Assembly (NCBI GenBank): GCA_029963845.1
Contig: JANEYF010000407.1
Span: 33,018 to 97,017 of the forward strand
Source of the DNA: Rhamnusium bicolor
Taxonomy: Eukaryota; Arthropoda; Insecta; Coleoptera; Cerambycidae
DNA length: 64,000 bases
Direction of reading: 5' to 3'
The translations under genes and the position numbers were made by a program. Below the pieces are notes generated by a model. The model saw only the letters and a program-made list of their open reading frames with translations. It had not been told where the DNA came from and did no database searches. How positions within the stretch are numbered: the stretch's first letter is position 1; each line of letters opens with the position of its first letter. Positions 35,210 to 50,125 of the stretch are shown piece by piece.

Positions 35210-35780
35210 TCATGCATGGAAAGCTGCTACAAAAATTATTTTCCATACGAAAGATTGTACAGGCAGAGATATCCAAGTCGACGTATTCGAAATTTAAGAA
35301 TTGTTGCTAGTTTACACTGGAATTGGTCATTTTGAGCTAGTACAAGAGATTGAGACAACACCGCTTATGATCCGAAAAAGAGGTAACTTTAGTCCATATT
35401 TAGAAAATCTCCAGCGAATCTCGAGGCAAAGAGAACGTTATTCTACATAACCAAAGACTATCATATGGAGCCTTTTGAAAAAAACGAGACAGACCTTTTC
35501 AGGTAATATTTTATTTAGCGATGAAGTACTTTACAGAAAATGGAAGATTTCACCACCATAATTTACAAATCCATATACCGTTATGACGAGCCTACATCAA
35601 TAAACATTTTCTTTGAACTTATGGCCGCTATTGTAGAAGATTTACCGATTTGGACCCATTTTTTTCCTAGAAGTTTGTCCCTTAAGTGGTAAGGATTTGG
35701 TACTGAGTTTATTATTTATTGAATTGACAATGAGTGTTTCTATAATGTCGCAATTAGAGTTCTTTGAAAAATCTTAAAAA
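35210..35780 (+). pseudogene. Mariner-like transposase fragment
   Basis: The broken plus-strand reading starts CMESCYKNYFPYERLYRQRY and PSRRIRNLRIVASL (the family's NRR/PSRR N-terminal region). It later reads ILFSDEVLYRKW (first catalytic Asp), FSLNLWPLL and GPIFFLEVCPLSGKDLVL, as in other DDE proteins of this group. The part with the second and third acidic residues is missing. Stops are frequent. Confidence 0.6.
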
Positions 35781-36349
35781 ATTAAAATTTTTTAAATTTG
35801 TTTTATATTAACTTTTTTGGAATACATAACACCAAAAAAAATTCTCTTGTAGCTTTTATATTTGCTTAATCCAAAATGTTGTGTTGTCGTCACTTCAGTC
35901 TGAACAGGCCTTCATCGATATTTCTAAGATCTTTAACGTCGGTATTTTTAGTTGTATTTTCTGCATAAAAGGAAATGATGAATATTAAGCCTTGTGACTA
36001 GATCGTGTAATATTTTGCATATAATTTTACACTGAATATTTACCAAAACAAATAATGACGTTATCAGTATTTCTCTAAGATGAAACAAAGTTTTTTTCTC
36101 ATTTTTCAGTGGAGTTGACAATTCTGTTTCTGGTACCGAAAATTTTCCATGACGCTGAAAGAATTCAATATAATTGAAAGAAGAAATTTATTAAGCAAAT
36201 GCTTGAAGGTGCTATTCGGTTTTGATTAGATGGCACTTATTACTGGGGAATCTACAATTGCATTCATTATTTTTTTAACGAGTTACAAAATTTTCAAAGG
36301 ATTTGGTAATGGGGTAGAATGCAAAATATTAGTTTAAACAATATACAAT

Positions 36350-36720
36350 ACAAACCCGAAACTGCGAGTGATTAAATTAAATACTCAAAATGTCCATTGA
36401 CAATCTGGTAAAGCTCTAAACGATGAATAAATTCTCGTTACACGTTATGAACAACTTCTGGCATACTGAGGCTAATATCGACTGAATTTGTATTTCATCT
36501 CATTAATATCTTGTAGTACGTTCTGATAAATTTCATTCTCTACGTGACATATCAAAAATTCCTTAGGTTCGAATCTGATGATCTCGGAGGTCATTTAATA
36601 CCTTTATGTCCCCCAGTCCATCTATCCGAGATTTAAGTGTATGCCTACAGAAACCGCGAATTCGGTACAAAGTTAGCTTCATTAAAGCACAATTTGTTCA
36701 AAACGTGTAGCATTTATTCA
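36350..36720 (-). pseudogene. Mariner-like transposase C-terminal fragment
   Basis: The minus-strand reading gives NEIYQNVLQDINEMKYKF, a PQYARS segment, then RIYSSFRALPDCQWTFXVF, which parallels the final helices (R.EFI.RL..C....G.HFEYL) of the family. No catalytic residues or termini remain. It may be the distal end of a separate decayed element. Confidence 0.45.
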
Positions 36721-39261
36721 TTTGCTGAGTTTATCTAGACCATTTACCTGCTTCATTGATTAAAAAAAGGCCGAAAGTTACCTCAAATTTTATGAGCTAA
36801 GTTTTCTTTAAATCATATTTTAAAAATTGTTACTGTTATGTATTTTTGTGCAGTTTTGTGCAAGAATTTCTCGAGAAATTTTTATTATTTTAACGTTTTG
36901 TTTTCAAACTCTTTAGGGAGAGAATTATATTTTTTAAAAATAAAACTGCATAACATTTTTTTTAAATCACTTTGATGTCAAATTATTTCAGCCACCAAGC
37001 CCAATTACAGAGCCAGTGGATATGCTCATTAGTGCTTATGTAAACACTAGAACCCTTAACCCACGTTAATAATCTAGATTTGATTTATCGGCTCCTTTTT
37101 AGCATTTGGAAATTCAATATTAGTTCCATCAGCACCCCTGGATCTACCTGATGTTGCCGCCACTGGAGTCTATAATGGTGAAGTCCCAAGGATCATCTCC
37201 TGTGGACCATGATTGATGTTAGAAACAGTCGAATTGATGGGCTGTGAAGTCTGAGTGATTGGTTTTGTGTGATAAATGAGATATCGTTCAACTATAGTGT
37301 GAGATACCGGTTATGACAAGATAAATTACTATAAACATGAGCAATTTTATATATTAATAATTCAATAAGGATATGTATAACAATAAGGAATTTATGTCTT
37401 GTTACTTGATGACTAATTTAGAATTCAATGCAAGTGGATATAAAATTCAAAACGATTTCGTGATCAAATTAATTATTATAATTAAATACGGAAATACCGA
37501 GAAATTTCTAAACTACACTATACTCTGTTTAATGAACACATAGAATTGGGGGAGCCTATTGAATTTCCGGATGCAAAACCACGTTTCACATACTACAAAT
37601 AATTTTTGTTTTTTGGAGAATTAAAATAATTAAGTTAGGTTAAGTAACAGGTTAAAATTATTTATTATTTGTAACAAAAAAAAAACGAAAAGGTATATAA
37701 CATTATAAAAAATATAAATATTATTGGAAAATAAATTCACCACGACAGCGCATTTCGTATAACTGGTAGGATTTATTTTATTACGGAGATTTGTAGAATA
37801 AAAACATTTTTTTTAGATTCAAGATAATTATGATGTTTTTAAACCAGGATATTGTGTGCCATTTATATCCATTATAATGTTCAACGGTCGACTAACAGAA
37901 GACGACACCAACAGAATAAAGTATTCTGTTGCATAACCTAACGATCAGCTGTTGTAATTTAGACTTGTTTTCAATAATTTTATAACTGGCAGTATAGGTA
38001 AGTTTTGTTTTGTAAAAATATTAGTTTAATCTCTCAATATCTGTTTGTCGTGTAGAATGGCCTGGTAATATGTATTTGTGAAAGCACGTAATTATTTTTG
38101 GCAAATACATATGTTCCCGATTGGAGAACAGTATGCAGCAGGTAGATTTCAGGTGTTTAGTTTTTTTAGGTGTCCATTATTGACCTAGAAAAATTTGGTA
38201 CACTATACCCAAAGACTTTCATGGAAAAAACTCGACGCACATAAGAAATCTTCCTTCTGACAGTGAGGATTCAGTTTTGAGGAGGATATTGATGGGCCTA
38301 TTTCATTTTGGTGGAAAATAATACACAGCATGAAGAACTAGTTTGTTATAGTAGTGATGATGAAGTACCTTTGGTTAACCTACTTCCCTAATGTGTACCT
38401 CGACTAATAAAGCTTCTGAAATCAAATGGAAGAATTCCATGAATACCAATGCCGAAGGGACCCAGTTTCGACTGATTTCTAATTCAAATCCAATTTGCTT
38501 TAAAGAAATAATCTTATCAACTTTTACTCGAGCCAAAATTGTTCCTTCGTCAAGAATGAAATCTTCTTCGGGATCATTGTTGGGCTCATTTCGGAATTGA
38601 TTTTCAAGACGATTTAAATAAGTTCTCGTTGGACATTGTCTATCAGATATCATTCAGCATAAAGGTATCTAGCCGCAACGTATTTTTCATATTTCCTCAT
38701 AAATAATTAACATCTCCACTTTTTCATATCTTGTATAATTTTCGCATTTTGAACACAATTCAATATGAATTTTAAACAATTTTTAACACATAACCAAAAA
38801 AATTTCAACCAAAAAATGATTGACAAGCTAATATTTCATTGGCTTTCAAAGCCACCTTAGTTAGTTACTTATGTAACATTTAATTAGAACAAAATTGTGA
38901 GCTTTATTTTCTTCTAGCTGTAATTTTATTTGTATTTATCGCATATTTTAATACGGACATGTGAATAAATTTCTTATTAAAAATACTAATAAATGGTACC
39001 ACACGGTACAAATATGGTTCCATTTGAAAAGAATTGTTTTTCCCAAAACCATTTTAGATGAATCTTATTGCTCATAAATCACGTAATTATTATTGACGGG
39101 ATTTCGATTTTTTCTAGCATTACACGGGTCATTTAGAATAAATCGGAACCGTCATGGCACACTTAAATGGACAACGAAAAATTATATTATAAAAAATATT
39201 GACGTTTAAAATGTCACGTATTTGATTCAGAAAATTATCGAAATCAAAAATATAATAAAAT
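36721..39261. other. No gene recognised
   Basis: AT-rich sequence. A 92-residue minus-strand frame at 38375-38653 (acidic, PEEDFILDEGTI) overlaps a plausible plus-strand frame, and neither has a motif that I can place. No repeat or RNA gene was recognised. Confidence 0.4.
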
Positions 39262-39507
<246 letters not shown>

Positions 39508-40481
39508 CCGGGTGAGTCACGAATTGCGCTCGCCGCGATATCTCCTAAAAATATTTGGAATAGAAAATAAAATTTCGAGGGCTTATTATACGACTTAAAT
39601 GCCATCTTTTAATAAAAATCAAGTTTTGGTGCACATCCGGGTTTGACCGGAAATGCCCACAACTTTCGATTTCTAAATGAAACACCCTATATGGCTTCAC
39701 ATTTTTGGAATCTATAGAGGAAATTTTAATACAATACATCCATTTTGGTCACTTTTTCATAAACATTAAAAATTTTATTAGAAAATCTATTTCTGAATCC
39801 AGAGTGCTGTGGTGCACAAAATATATTTTAGTTTGTGTGCTATGTTAATATAAAAAAAAAAGAGCAACATGATTGCATTACTGAAATTGTCTAGAACGTT
39901 TAAAATTTTCAAATGTGATTTCCCCACTAACTTGGTTTTTTTAAATGGGAAGTTAATCGGTCCACCAACATTTTTAAATACCCCATTTTCATACGAATCT
40001 AATGATACCAAAATTTTGAAATCCGCTCAGAAATATTTAGATTTCAGCCAAAATACAATGCAACTAAGTTTTTGAAACATGCGGCTAATAGATTAGTGGG
40101 CTTTGGAAACGAAATGACACATTTCTGTTTAAAATCTGGTAACCTACTAACATTGAAAAATCATGGTAGCCACTGAATGTAATAAAACAATATAAACAGC
40201 ACTTGGATTCAGAAATAGATTTTTTAATGAAGTTTTTAATGTTTATCAAAAAGTGACCAAAATGGATGTATTGTATTCAAAATTTCCTTTCAGAGTCCAA
40301 AAATGTAAAAATATATAGGAGTGTTTCATTAAAAAATGGGAGTTAATAATTTCGGTTAAAAGATAACAAAACTGGTTTTCTAATAAAAAGATATGTATTT
40401 AGGTGGAATAAGCCTAAATTTCGAATTTTCTATTCCAAATATTTTAGAGATATCGGGGCGAGCGCACTTCCGTGACCACTC

Positions 40482-40483
<2 letters not shown>
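39508..40483. mobile_element. Palindromic MITE-like element, copy A
   Basis: The left end CCGGGTGAGTCACGAATTG and GCTCGCCGCGATATCTCCTA match, in inverted orientation, the right end near 40440-40483 (GATATCGGGGCGAGCGCA). The arms are about 280-340 bp with a non-coding centre. Both ends abut (TA)n arrays. It shares arms and centre with copy B (41245-42250), and the right arm is more diverged. Confidence 0.82.

Positions 40484-40566
<83 letters not shown>
40484..40566. repeat. (TA)n microsatellite 2
   Basis: About 83 bp of pure TA between element copy A and the 367-bp repeat. Confidence 0.95.
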
Positions 40567-42471
<1,905 letters not shown>

Positions 42472-44171
42472 AAATATCCCAAATTTCATTCAATCATCTT
42501 CAAAAATAAAAAAAAAAAAAAACTACCATGATCTTGTTACACCCGGTATAAGTTCAACCAAAAGTCCCTACAAACTGATGGCAGCCATGGTCGTGGGTCA
42601 AAATAGAAGCTTTGAATATCAGCTAAAATTATTTGATCTGCGCATGTGATAAGCATTCTCCTGACTCCATGTCTCTGCGTGAAACACGTTCACAAAATTT
42701 TGCATCCAGGAAAGCCTAGGAACTGTCCAAAAGTTTCTTACTCTCAGTGTACCAGTGTGTGCTAAAACACAAATTTACAGCAGTAAAATATTCAAACGCA
42801 ACATAACCTAAAATTCTGACGAGAGTTTTATCTCGGCAAAAATCTAAAAATTGTGAATATGCATTTCACAAATATCGATAATTTACTTGAATAATCGGTA
42901 TTTGACTCAAAGCAGTCCATGATAAAAGATAATTATTCAAGATATGATTCGATAAATGATCTGTATCACTAAAGGTACTATTTCACGTAAACAGAACAAG
43001 GTAACGGAATTTGAACAAAATTTCGTTACATCCTTGCTCCTGCATATACACCAAATGCTCCTAAAGATAAAAACTAATGGGTTTTAGTCCAGTAAACCTA
43101 ATGGCTAATGTTTAGAAACTACGCAATATATCAGTAGATATCACTAATCCAACTTTAGTGGTAACAAAACGAGCTCGATGATAGCCTTTTTTTAAGAATA
43201 TTTACTATTGGCCTTAAAATCTTGTATATGTCATTCGTTCTATTTCCTATTATTTGCGAACACTCAGTATACTTAAAATATTTTGGTTGGTTAATTTTTA
43301 TAGTGTTTGGTCAAATTACGATGTATTCCTGAACTACATTTATTATTAACACTGATGGAAAACTATTCCACCGAAACACCAAAATACCATATACCGCACT
43401 GCAATGCAATAATTATATTGTTATTATGATGTCTCTAAACTTTCCTCAGCATACTTTTATTTTACCTATAAAAATTAATTTGTGCATATTGCAAACAATT
43501 TATTCAACCATAATATACGATAACGGTGTAGTTTTGAGAGCAAAAAAATACTAATAAATCATCAACTCTTCAGTTACATTTTAAAATATTTTAGACTGGC
43601 TGTTCATAGAATTTTCCATAACCAATAAATCACCGTAGTTAAGTCAATAAAATCTCGTGAGATAAAGTTTATTGGCGTAGTTGCAATAGTAAGTAAACTC
43701 ATGTTTTGTATGCAATAAAAATGGATCATGACATATGTTAAAATGTTAAAAATCAAATCGCGCTACTCGAGGAAACATCGTGATGGTAGCCACTCTACGT
43801 GCGCAACGATCACATCATTGCTCGATATATTTCATGCTATTCACGGCTTTACCAGATTTCTGCATGCACTGTGGAATCTGTATGTGTTCAAATTACACGT
43901 TGGCAGTATTATATTACTAGATATTGTACTTTGAACAAGTGCATCACAGTTATAATCAATTTGCTTTAAGTAGTTGGTTTCAATTCTTGTTCTCTCACAT
44001 ACAGCGTTTGATATCAATGGGAACAAATTGATTTAGACTGATTGTTGAGGGGCATGGTGTACTTACCTCTTATAACATACTCATTAACTGTTGTTTATAG
44101 TTGTCTTATAAACGTTCTACATCCAAAGAAGTAATATCCTTCTAAATCACTTGCACATCTATCATTTAGGC
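42472..44171. other. No gene recognised
   Basis: No supported coding region. Several 60-70 residue frames near 43728-44026 show no motif. The sequence ends at the 14-bp target duplication of the LINE (44172-44185). Confidence 0.45.
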
Positions 44172-44279
44172 ACTTGTTAATATTATATTAGGTTAGGTTA
44201 GGTTTCTTGTGAGTGGGTTGCTGTGGCCCCTTCACTGCGGCCATCAACAGGCCTATTGTGGCTCACACCTAGTTATATT

Positions 44280-45945
44280 GCTCCCAATAAGTTCAGTCTC
44301 TTAATGAAACTGGTAACTTTAATGGGTGAGAAGGTGTCCTTTGCCAAAGAATCGGATCCTCTCCACAGCAAGACAGACGCATACGATGTGGTATGCCCTC
44401 ACATCATCCTCCAGGCATAGATGGCACTCGCCGTTTTTCGCTAGGCCGAGTTTATGCAGATGATAGTTTAGTCGGCAGTGCCCGGTATATAACCTGTTAG
44501 AGTTTTCAGGTTTACCCTGTTTAACTCTAAAAGTTTCTTAAGCTCTTCCTAGATTTCAGAGGATATTTTATAAACGCCTTCAAATGAACTAATCCTGGTA
44601 ATTCTTGCCAATACTGGAGAGTTTTCCTTTCAGCCCAGGTTGATATAGCCATCTTAGCAGTACTTGAAGATATGCCAAGTATCGGTTCTGGTTTGATGAT
44701 TCGTGATCCCGCTTCTTCTGTGTCCAAGTAGTCGGCTATTTCGTTATCTTGCATACCAGAGTGGCCGGGTATCCAGACCAAAGTCACTTTGTTGTTTTTG
44801 CTCAAATGATTTAGAGCCTTCTGAGAAATTCATACCGTTTTGGAGTTACACCGGAGCCAAGAGCTTTTACAGCTGCTTGGCTATCTGAAAATTTTTATCG
44901 TTGCATGTAAGATGCATATTTCCAGCCTTCCACACAGTTCAATACTGAACGTCACCTGAAAAACAGTTGCATGAGTCTAGGCTTAGATATCCTCACCTTT
45001 GGTCTACAGCTATGTACTCCGATTCCTGTTCCCTCAGGAGTTTTGGAGCCGTCTGTAAACCAAACTGTCCGCCCTCAGTAGGTCGGCTTTATTTCGATCC
45101 CACTCATCTCTTTCCAGAGAAAGAATGTTGAAGGTCAGCTCATAGTTGGCCATGGTAGGCATAGTATTCAAGGGCATTCCCAAGATGCTGTGATTCTCTA
45201 TGTCATCCAGCAACCTGTTCCGTTCCATGTTACTAGTCTGCGGCATATTAATGTCCGCTTATTGCAGTCTGTAGGTTGCCCACCTGGCCGATCTCCTCAA
45301 ATATATATAAAAAGGGGGTAAATCCAGGAGGATTTCCATTGCAGCTGACGGTGTGGTGCTAATTACTCCCGTTACAGTCGTGCATGCTAATCTCTGCAGT
45401 CCAGAGAGTTTGGCTTTGGCCATCCGTTGTGATCCTTTCGGTCACCAAACAATGGATCCGTATGTTATCATTGGTCTGATGACCGTGACATAGATCCAGT
45501 TAACTTGTTGAGGACCCAGGCCCCAGGATTTGCCACAAATACGACGGCATGTCCTTAAGGACAGCGTTGCTTTGTGGATTACCTTTTCGAGATGGTAGTT
45601 CCAAATAAGTGATCTATCTAGAGTGATCTTTAGATATTTCACCTCCTCTGCAAATGGAATAGTTTCACCCACCCAGGAGGGAGGTCTTAAGTCCTCCAGC
45701 TTCCTTTTCCGGGTGAATGGTACTATTACTATTTTTTGAGGGTTTACAAACATCTGTTCCCTATCACATAAGTTACTCACTGCATCCAGTGTATCTTGAG
45801 GGGTATTCGATATTACTCCGTCAGAGTTTCCTCTGACTAGTATGACTAGATCATCTGCATATGCTAAAACCTCAACTTCCCTCAGTGTGAGAATGGCCAG
45901 TAAGTCGTCCACAAGAAGTGGCCACAAAAGGGGAGAGAACCCCAC
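44280..45945 (-). pseudogene. LINE RT (C-terminal part), RNase H and zinc-knuckle region
   Basis: The frame 45945-45442 opens inside RT motif B (GFSPLLWPLLVDDLL) and keeps AYADDLVILVRG (motif C) and a thumb with FAEEVKYLKITLDRSL. It then runs into IRPMITYGSIVW. Next comes an RNase H domain: FTDGSKTPEGTGIGVH (about 45030-45060), FSDSQAAVKAL (about 44880) and VTLVWIPGHSGMQDNEIADY (44760-44805). A C-terminal HCRLNYHLHKLGL and CHLCLEDDVRAYHIVCVC zinc-type motif follows. RT plus RNase H points to the I/R1/LOA group. Frameshifts separate the blocks. Confidence 0.82.
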
Positions 45946-45952
45946 TGTTGGG

Positions 45953-46724
45953 TTAGGTAGGGTTACGTTGTAGGTTTAAAAGGAAGTTAAGGGGGGTGAG
46001 ATCTTTTCTCCTCCTCCCGGAAGGTGAATATTTCTCATTCTTTCTGGTGGTTTTGTCTGGGTTAGGTTCCCCTACCGCTCCCTTCTTGGAAGGTGGTTTA
46101 ATTCCACTATTATTCAGATAGGGTTTATTCGGGAGGGATTTTCCTTTCCCAGATGTTCCCTGACGGGGCTGTTCGCTCCTCTTAGGGAGCGATTGTAGCT
46201 CATTTTTCCTTAAGGGCGTTCCTGCCACCGCTTTCTTGTCAGAGGAGTCTTTACCTCCTCGCTCCATTACCTACCAAAATGGTTGGCGCGCAGACGCTTA
46301 CCGGTTACAGCTTGCTCCCCTTCCTTTAGCCCATCCAATTCTTTGGATACCTCATCCCCTGAAGTTCTCAATTCTCCAGCCCTTAGAGACGGAAGGAGAC
46401 CTTAACTGCTTCCGCTTGGTCTAATGAAATTGAGATTTCTGGTGGAGTAGGATTGATCCCAATCTCAATATATTCTCCAGTTTCCTGGAGATCGAGAGCT
46501 TGTCTTCTCTCGTTAGGGTTGTCAGTAGTACTAGTATCCTCTACAGCCTGATATCCCATTGTAGGCACTGACTGGTAGTTGACTAACGGTTGGGTGGAGC
46601 CTACTCTCCTACTCCCTTTCTCGACCGGAACTGAGGTATCTCTCTCCTGCTCCGTAAACTTTTCCTTGTTCATGTCTATTTCCGTTTTTGTTGTTTTTTT
46701 GCTACGATCCTGGGCCCGCGCCAC
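45953..46724 (-). pseudogene. LINE ORF1-like fragment
   Basis: Starts at ATG 46724 (MARAQDRSKKTTKTEIDMNK) and reads a charged, low-complexity protein to about 46383. A second frame (46267-45953) continues with a Lys/Pro/Ser-rich basic sequence. Position after a 5' leader and composition fit the N-terminal part of a LINE ORF1 protein. The usual CCHC knuckles, the endonuclease and the N-terminal RT are absent, because the sequence jumps to RT motif B at about 45945. Confidence 0.6.
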
Positions 46725-46952
46725 TGAGCACTAGGGAACTTTTTTTATTTAACAGGTGGTTTCCCACTGTGCAAGACTGTTGGTCCACGGGTGTTGTTAT
46801 ATTTCACACTTAACTGGCGACACCAGTGTCACTGAGGGCATTCCCTTATCCGCCACCTAAGAATGCGTCCGGTTGGGGACTTGTTAATATTACGCAAATT
46901 GTCATTATCCAGATTTTTACATAAGACTGCATTTGCACGCCCTCGTCGTCAG

Positions 46953-46991
46953 GATTGCCCTCATAATACATAAAGTATTATGAAGGCAATC
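46953..46991. repeat. 17-bp-stem hairpin
   Basis: GATTGCCCTCATAATAC (46953-46969) pairs with GTATTATGAAGGCAATC (46975-46991) with one mismatch and an ATAAA loop, just outside the LINE insertion. No flanking gene explains it. Confidence 0.8.
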
Positions 46992-48735
46992 GCTGTTAAA
47001 TAAATGCTAAATAAACGTATTTCCTGAAAGAAATAATACCCTTAATATTGCCAGTAATTTCATATATTAGATCTATATGGTATTTGTTTTGGTTTTTACT
47101 AACAGATAAATTGTAATTGTGATTTATAAATTAGTTGGATATTTAATGAAAACGAACTGTTAAAACATCTTTAACTTCCTCGACAACAAAAACACTAGGG
47201 TCATCTCTTAACTTCTGTAGTGTCATATTTACATTGTTCACTATTTCAAAAGATTCGGATAAAGATAGCTACTAAAGAACGTCTCATTTTTTGATAAAAT
47301 TTGGAATCTGCCGATATATTTTCCATCTGAAAAAAAAATTTCTTGAAAATATTGTACAAATTATGTAAAAAATAACCTGGTTGAGGCACACATTTTGGCA
47401 ACTTTTTTTAGCAAATTTCAACGGGAACACAGGAACCTGAGATATAAAACAATGTGTAAAATTTGTGAAAATTATCTATTTAGAATTTGTACCATTAACG
47501 TCGGTAGAAATGGAACGTTAATATTCCTTGTACAAGCATATGCAGAGACCAAATTGCTCAAATTAAACAACCATGAATGAAGAATAAATATTTAATTATG
47601 ACCATGAATGCTAATGCGATGTCAGCCCTCAGTCATTTTGAATAATACATTCTACCAAGCGTTATGTATTTCAATATTCATTTTATATATTTGCTTTTAT
47701 TTGTCTACGTATGTCAGTGTCGCCCTTTGTCAACCATGCGCCAGTAGCTACCGGTCCTGAATTATGGTTCAGTTTCCTCTCCATGTTCACAACACGTCAA
47801 AATGTAGAAACCACGCGTTTCCCACATTTGTGTGATTAGGGAACTTGCAATCGCTAGTTCTTATACCACTGGTGTGGGGATACAAACTTCCCGAACTTGT
47901 TATGAAAATAGCTATTTTGACGCATTCTAATAAAAAAAAAAATGAATGCCTTTCATCCTAGGACTAGCAGTCTCGTTTTTAGAGTCAACGCTTTTTAAGT
48001 TTTTAAATTTACATACTTAGTTTTAATGTCATATTTGCACATAAGTAAAGCACGGACATCGGTCAGTAGGTCAATGAAACAAAATATTCTAACGACATAA
48101 ACCCAAATAGGGTTGAAACATTTTTTAATTTTCGATTTCAATCTCATATGTCACATACATATAATTTGATTATTAGAAGACGCAAACAAAAGACAACTAC
48201 AATGTTTTTATTAATGTCATGTGAACAGTTTCTCATTAGCAATATCTATTGGCTATATATCATCCAAATGTGAGGAAATTTGACGTTTATATTTCGTAAA
48301 ATAACAACTTATATATTATTTTAATGTTAAAAGGTGGCCTTAAAAGGTGTGTACTTAAATACATAGACACAAATCACTAATTAACAAAACTTAAATACAG
48401 TGCATAAGTCCATAACCAACTATGTTATGCTGGCGTTTTATTGCCTTATGAGCTTTTGTGTTTGATCTGGGCAGTTTCACCATATATCATTATGAGCATT
48501 AATTTGTTTTTTGTAATATATTTGGCTTTTTTATTAAGTATCTTGGATTAGTTTTATTAAAGGAAATTGAGAATTTATTTTGTGGCTGAAAAGATTTTTG
48601 GTCAGTTTCTTAGGTAATGTAAATAATCAATTCTATACTTGAAATATTTCGTATTACAAAAATTAATCTGAAAATAGATGATATTTAAAAACGCAACAGA
48701 AAATCCATTTGCAGTAGAAATAAATTCATGATAAT
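46992..48735. other. No gene recognised
   Basis: AT-rich sequence without supported coding or RNA features. Confidence 0.45.
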
Positions 48736-49405
48736 AGACTGAGAGCTCGCGTGAAAAAAACCTCGTGATAAGATATCAAAGGTTTATCTAGAAATAAAAA
48801 AATGTATAGTTCATTAATAACGTAGCCGTTCGTCTGCCATTCGCAATGGGTTGCCTAAATTAGCAAAATGAAATTAATTTGGAAAAAATCAGTCACAATC
48901 TCATGATCTAATATAAATGTTGGCTCAAAATGAAGTAAAATTATGCTGACTCAATATATGAAAACAAATTTTGAGCAGACGGTCCATTTCGCCGGCAGAC
49001 GTCATCACAGATTGTCATTTCATCTCCCCCTTAGCGCTTAAGCGACAACACGGTAGAAGGAGACGTCTGCCGCTATCAATATTATTCGAGTATACACAAG
49101 ACCGAATTTTCATAATCGATTTCAAACGTTCTACACTTTTAATATTAATAATAATACAGGCAATTTAAAAAATAATTTTTAATTTTATTATATAGTACAA
49201 ATTTCAAAATATTTTTAAAAGCCAGTACTGTGTTGGCTGTGGTTGCGACTTGATTTTTTCCATTTTTTAATTTCATTATTGCTAATTTGGGCGATCAGTT
49301 GCGAATGGCAGACGAGCGGCTGTTTTTAACGAACTATACACTATATATTTCTGGAGTCAAACCTTTGATATCATATCACGCGGTTTTTTCACGCTCTCTG
49401 TCTGT
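48736..49405. mobile_element. MITE-like element with ~165-bp arms
   Basis: 48736-48900 and 49240-49405 are inverted copies (GATATCAAAGGTTT, CGTCTGCCATTCGCAA, CAAATTAGCAA). The non-coding centre holds a second perfect inverted pair, GGCAGACGTC (about 48994) and GACGTCTGCC (about 49062). No transposase or certain target duplication was found. Confidence 0.75.
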
Positions 49406-49958
49406 AATGTAGATGTAACTTGAGAGCAATTTACAAAGTACTAAAACAGTGGTTTTTAAAAAATCATATCCATCGTATTAGTTACCTGGAAGGTAAAAAT
49501 TATAGAAAATTTCCTCAACTTTGATGATTAATATTGTATTAAAGATATATTTGCAATAAACAAAAAAATAAACAACTTTAAAATAGACTGCAAAAATTGC
49601 ACGAACAAATTTTAATACATTTTTTGGTAAACATTTCTAAAATAAGTCCGTGACAAACCGAAAGTTGCATATTCCATTGCTACAATCTACAGGAAATTGT
49701 AGAAAATTATATAAATATATCTTTATCTACATGTCCAGAATGTATAGGTAACATAATATTATTATATAAAAGTTTTTTTAATAATATTCCAGATAACGAT
49801 TTAAATGAAGTACTTGTTGTTTTGTTTTATTTACGGAATGGTAAATTTATTTTCTACAGTTAAAACTTATAAAAACTTTCACATTTCATTACAATATTTC
49901 AAACCATTAGGTTTTAAAAGACGTGCTCCTAATTGTGCAAAAATAATAAAAGAAGTAA
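49406..49958. other. No gene recognised; 5' flank of the tRNA array
   Basis: AT-rich sequence leading into the first tRNA-Gly unit. No other feature is visible. Confidence 0.5.
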
Positions 49959-50029
49959 GCATCGGTGGTTCAGTGGTAGAATGCTCGCCTGCCACGCGGG
50001 CGGCCCGGGTTCGATTCCCGGCCGATGCA
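49959..50029 (+). tRNA. tRNA-Gly (GCC), unit 1
   Basis: 71-nt cloverleaf: acceptor GCATCGG/CCGATGC, D-arm GTTCAGTGGTAGAAT, anticodon loop CTGCCAC (anticodon GCC), T-arm CCGGGTTCGATTCCCGG, discriminator A, and TTTGTGTTTT downstream. Internal A and B boxes are intact, so RNA polymerase III transcription is expected. Confidence 0.96.
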
Positions 50030-50107
50030 TTTGTGTTTTATTACATTTTAAGTGCAGAAATATGTAAGAAAGCGTTTCACGTAGTAAACATAATTTTCTT
50101 CTAATAA

Positions 50108-50125
50108 GCATCGGTGGTTCAGTGG
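50108..50125 (+). pseudogene. tRNA-Gly unit 2, 5' fragment
   Basis: GCATCGGTGGTTCAGTGG is the first 18 nt of the tRNA. The gene is cut here by the LINE insertion 50126-50644 and resumes at 50645. Confidence 0.92.

Larger units (their letters stand above)
44172..46892 (-). mobile_element. Internally deleted I/R1-like LINE with 14-bp target duplication
   Basis: ACTTGTTAATATTA is present at 44172-44185 and 46879-46892, bounding an insertion of 2693 bp. In minus orientation it has a 5' leader (46725-46878), an ORF1-like part, a deletion, RT and RNase H, and a 3' tail of AACCTAACCTAACCTAATA. Two complete ends plus a missing middle mean that the deletion either happened after insertion or was carried by the RNA template. 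Confidence 0.88.

Noticed and set aside
38375..38653. 92-residue acidic minus-strand frame
   Set aside because: A plus-strand frame of similar quality overlaps it. Neither shows recognisable motifs or neighbours.
44186..44210. TTAGG-like repeats as an interstitial telomere
   Set aside because: Only three units, and they sit precisely at the LINE 3' end inside its target duplication, so they are the element's tail.
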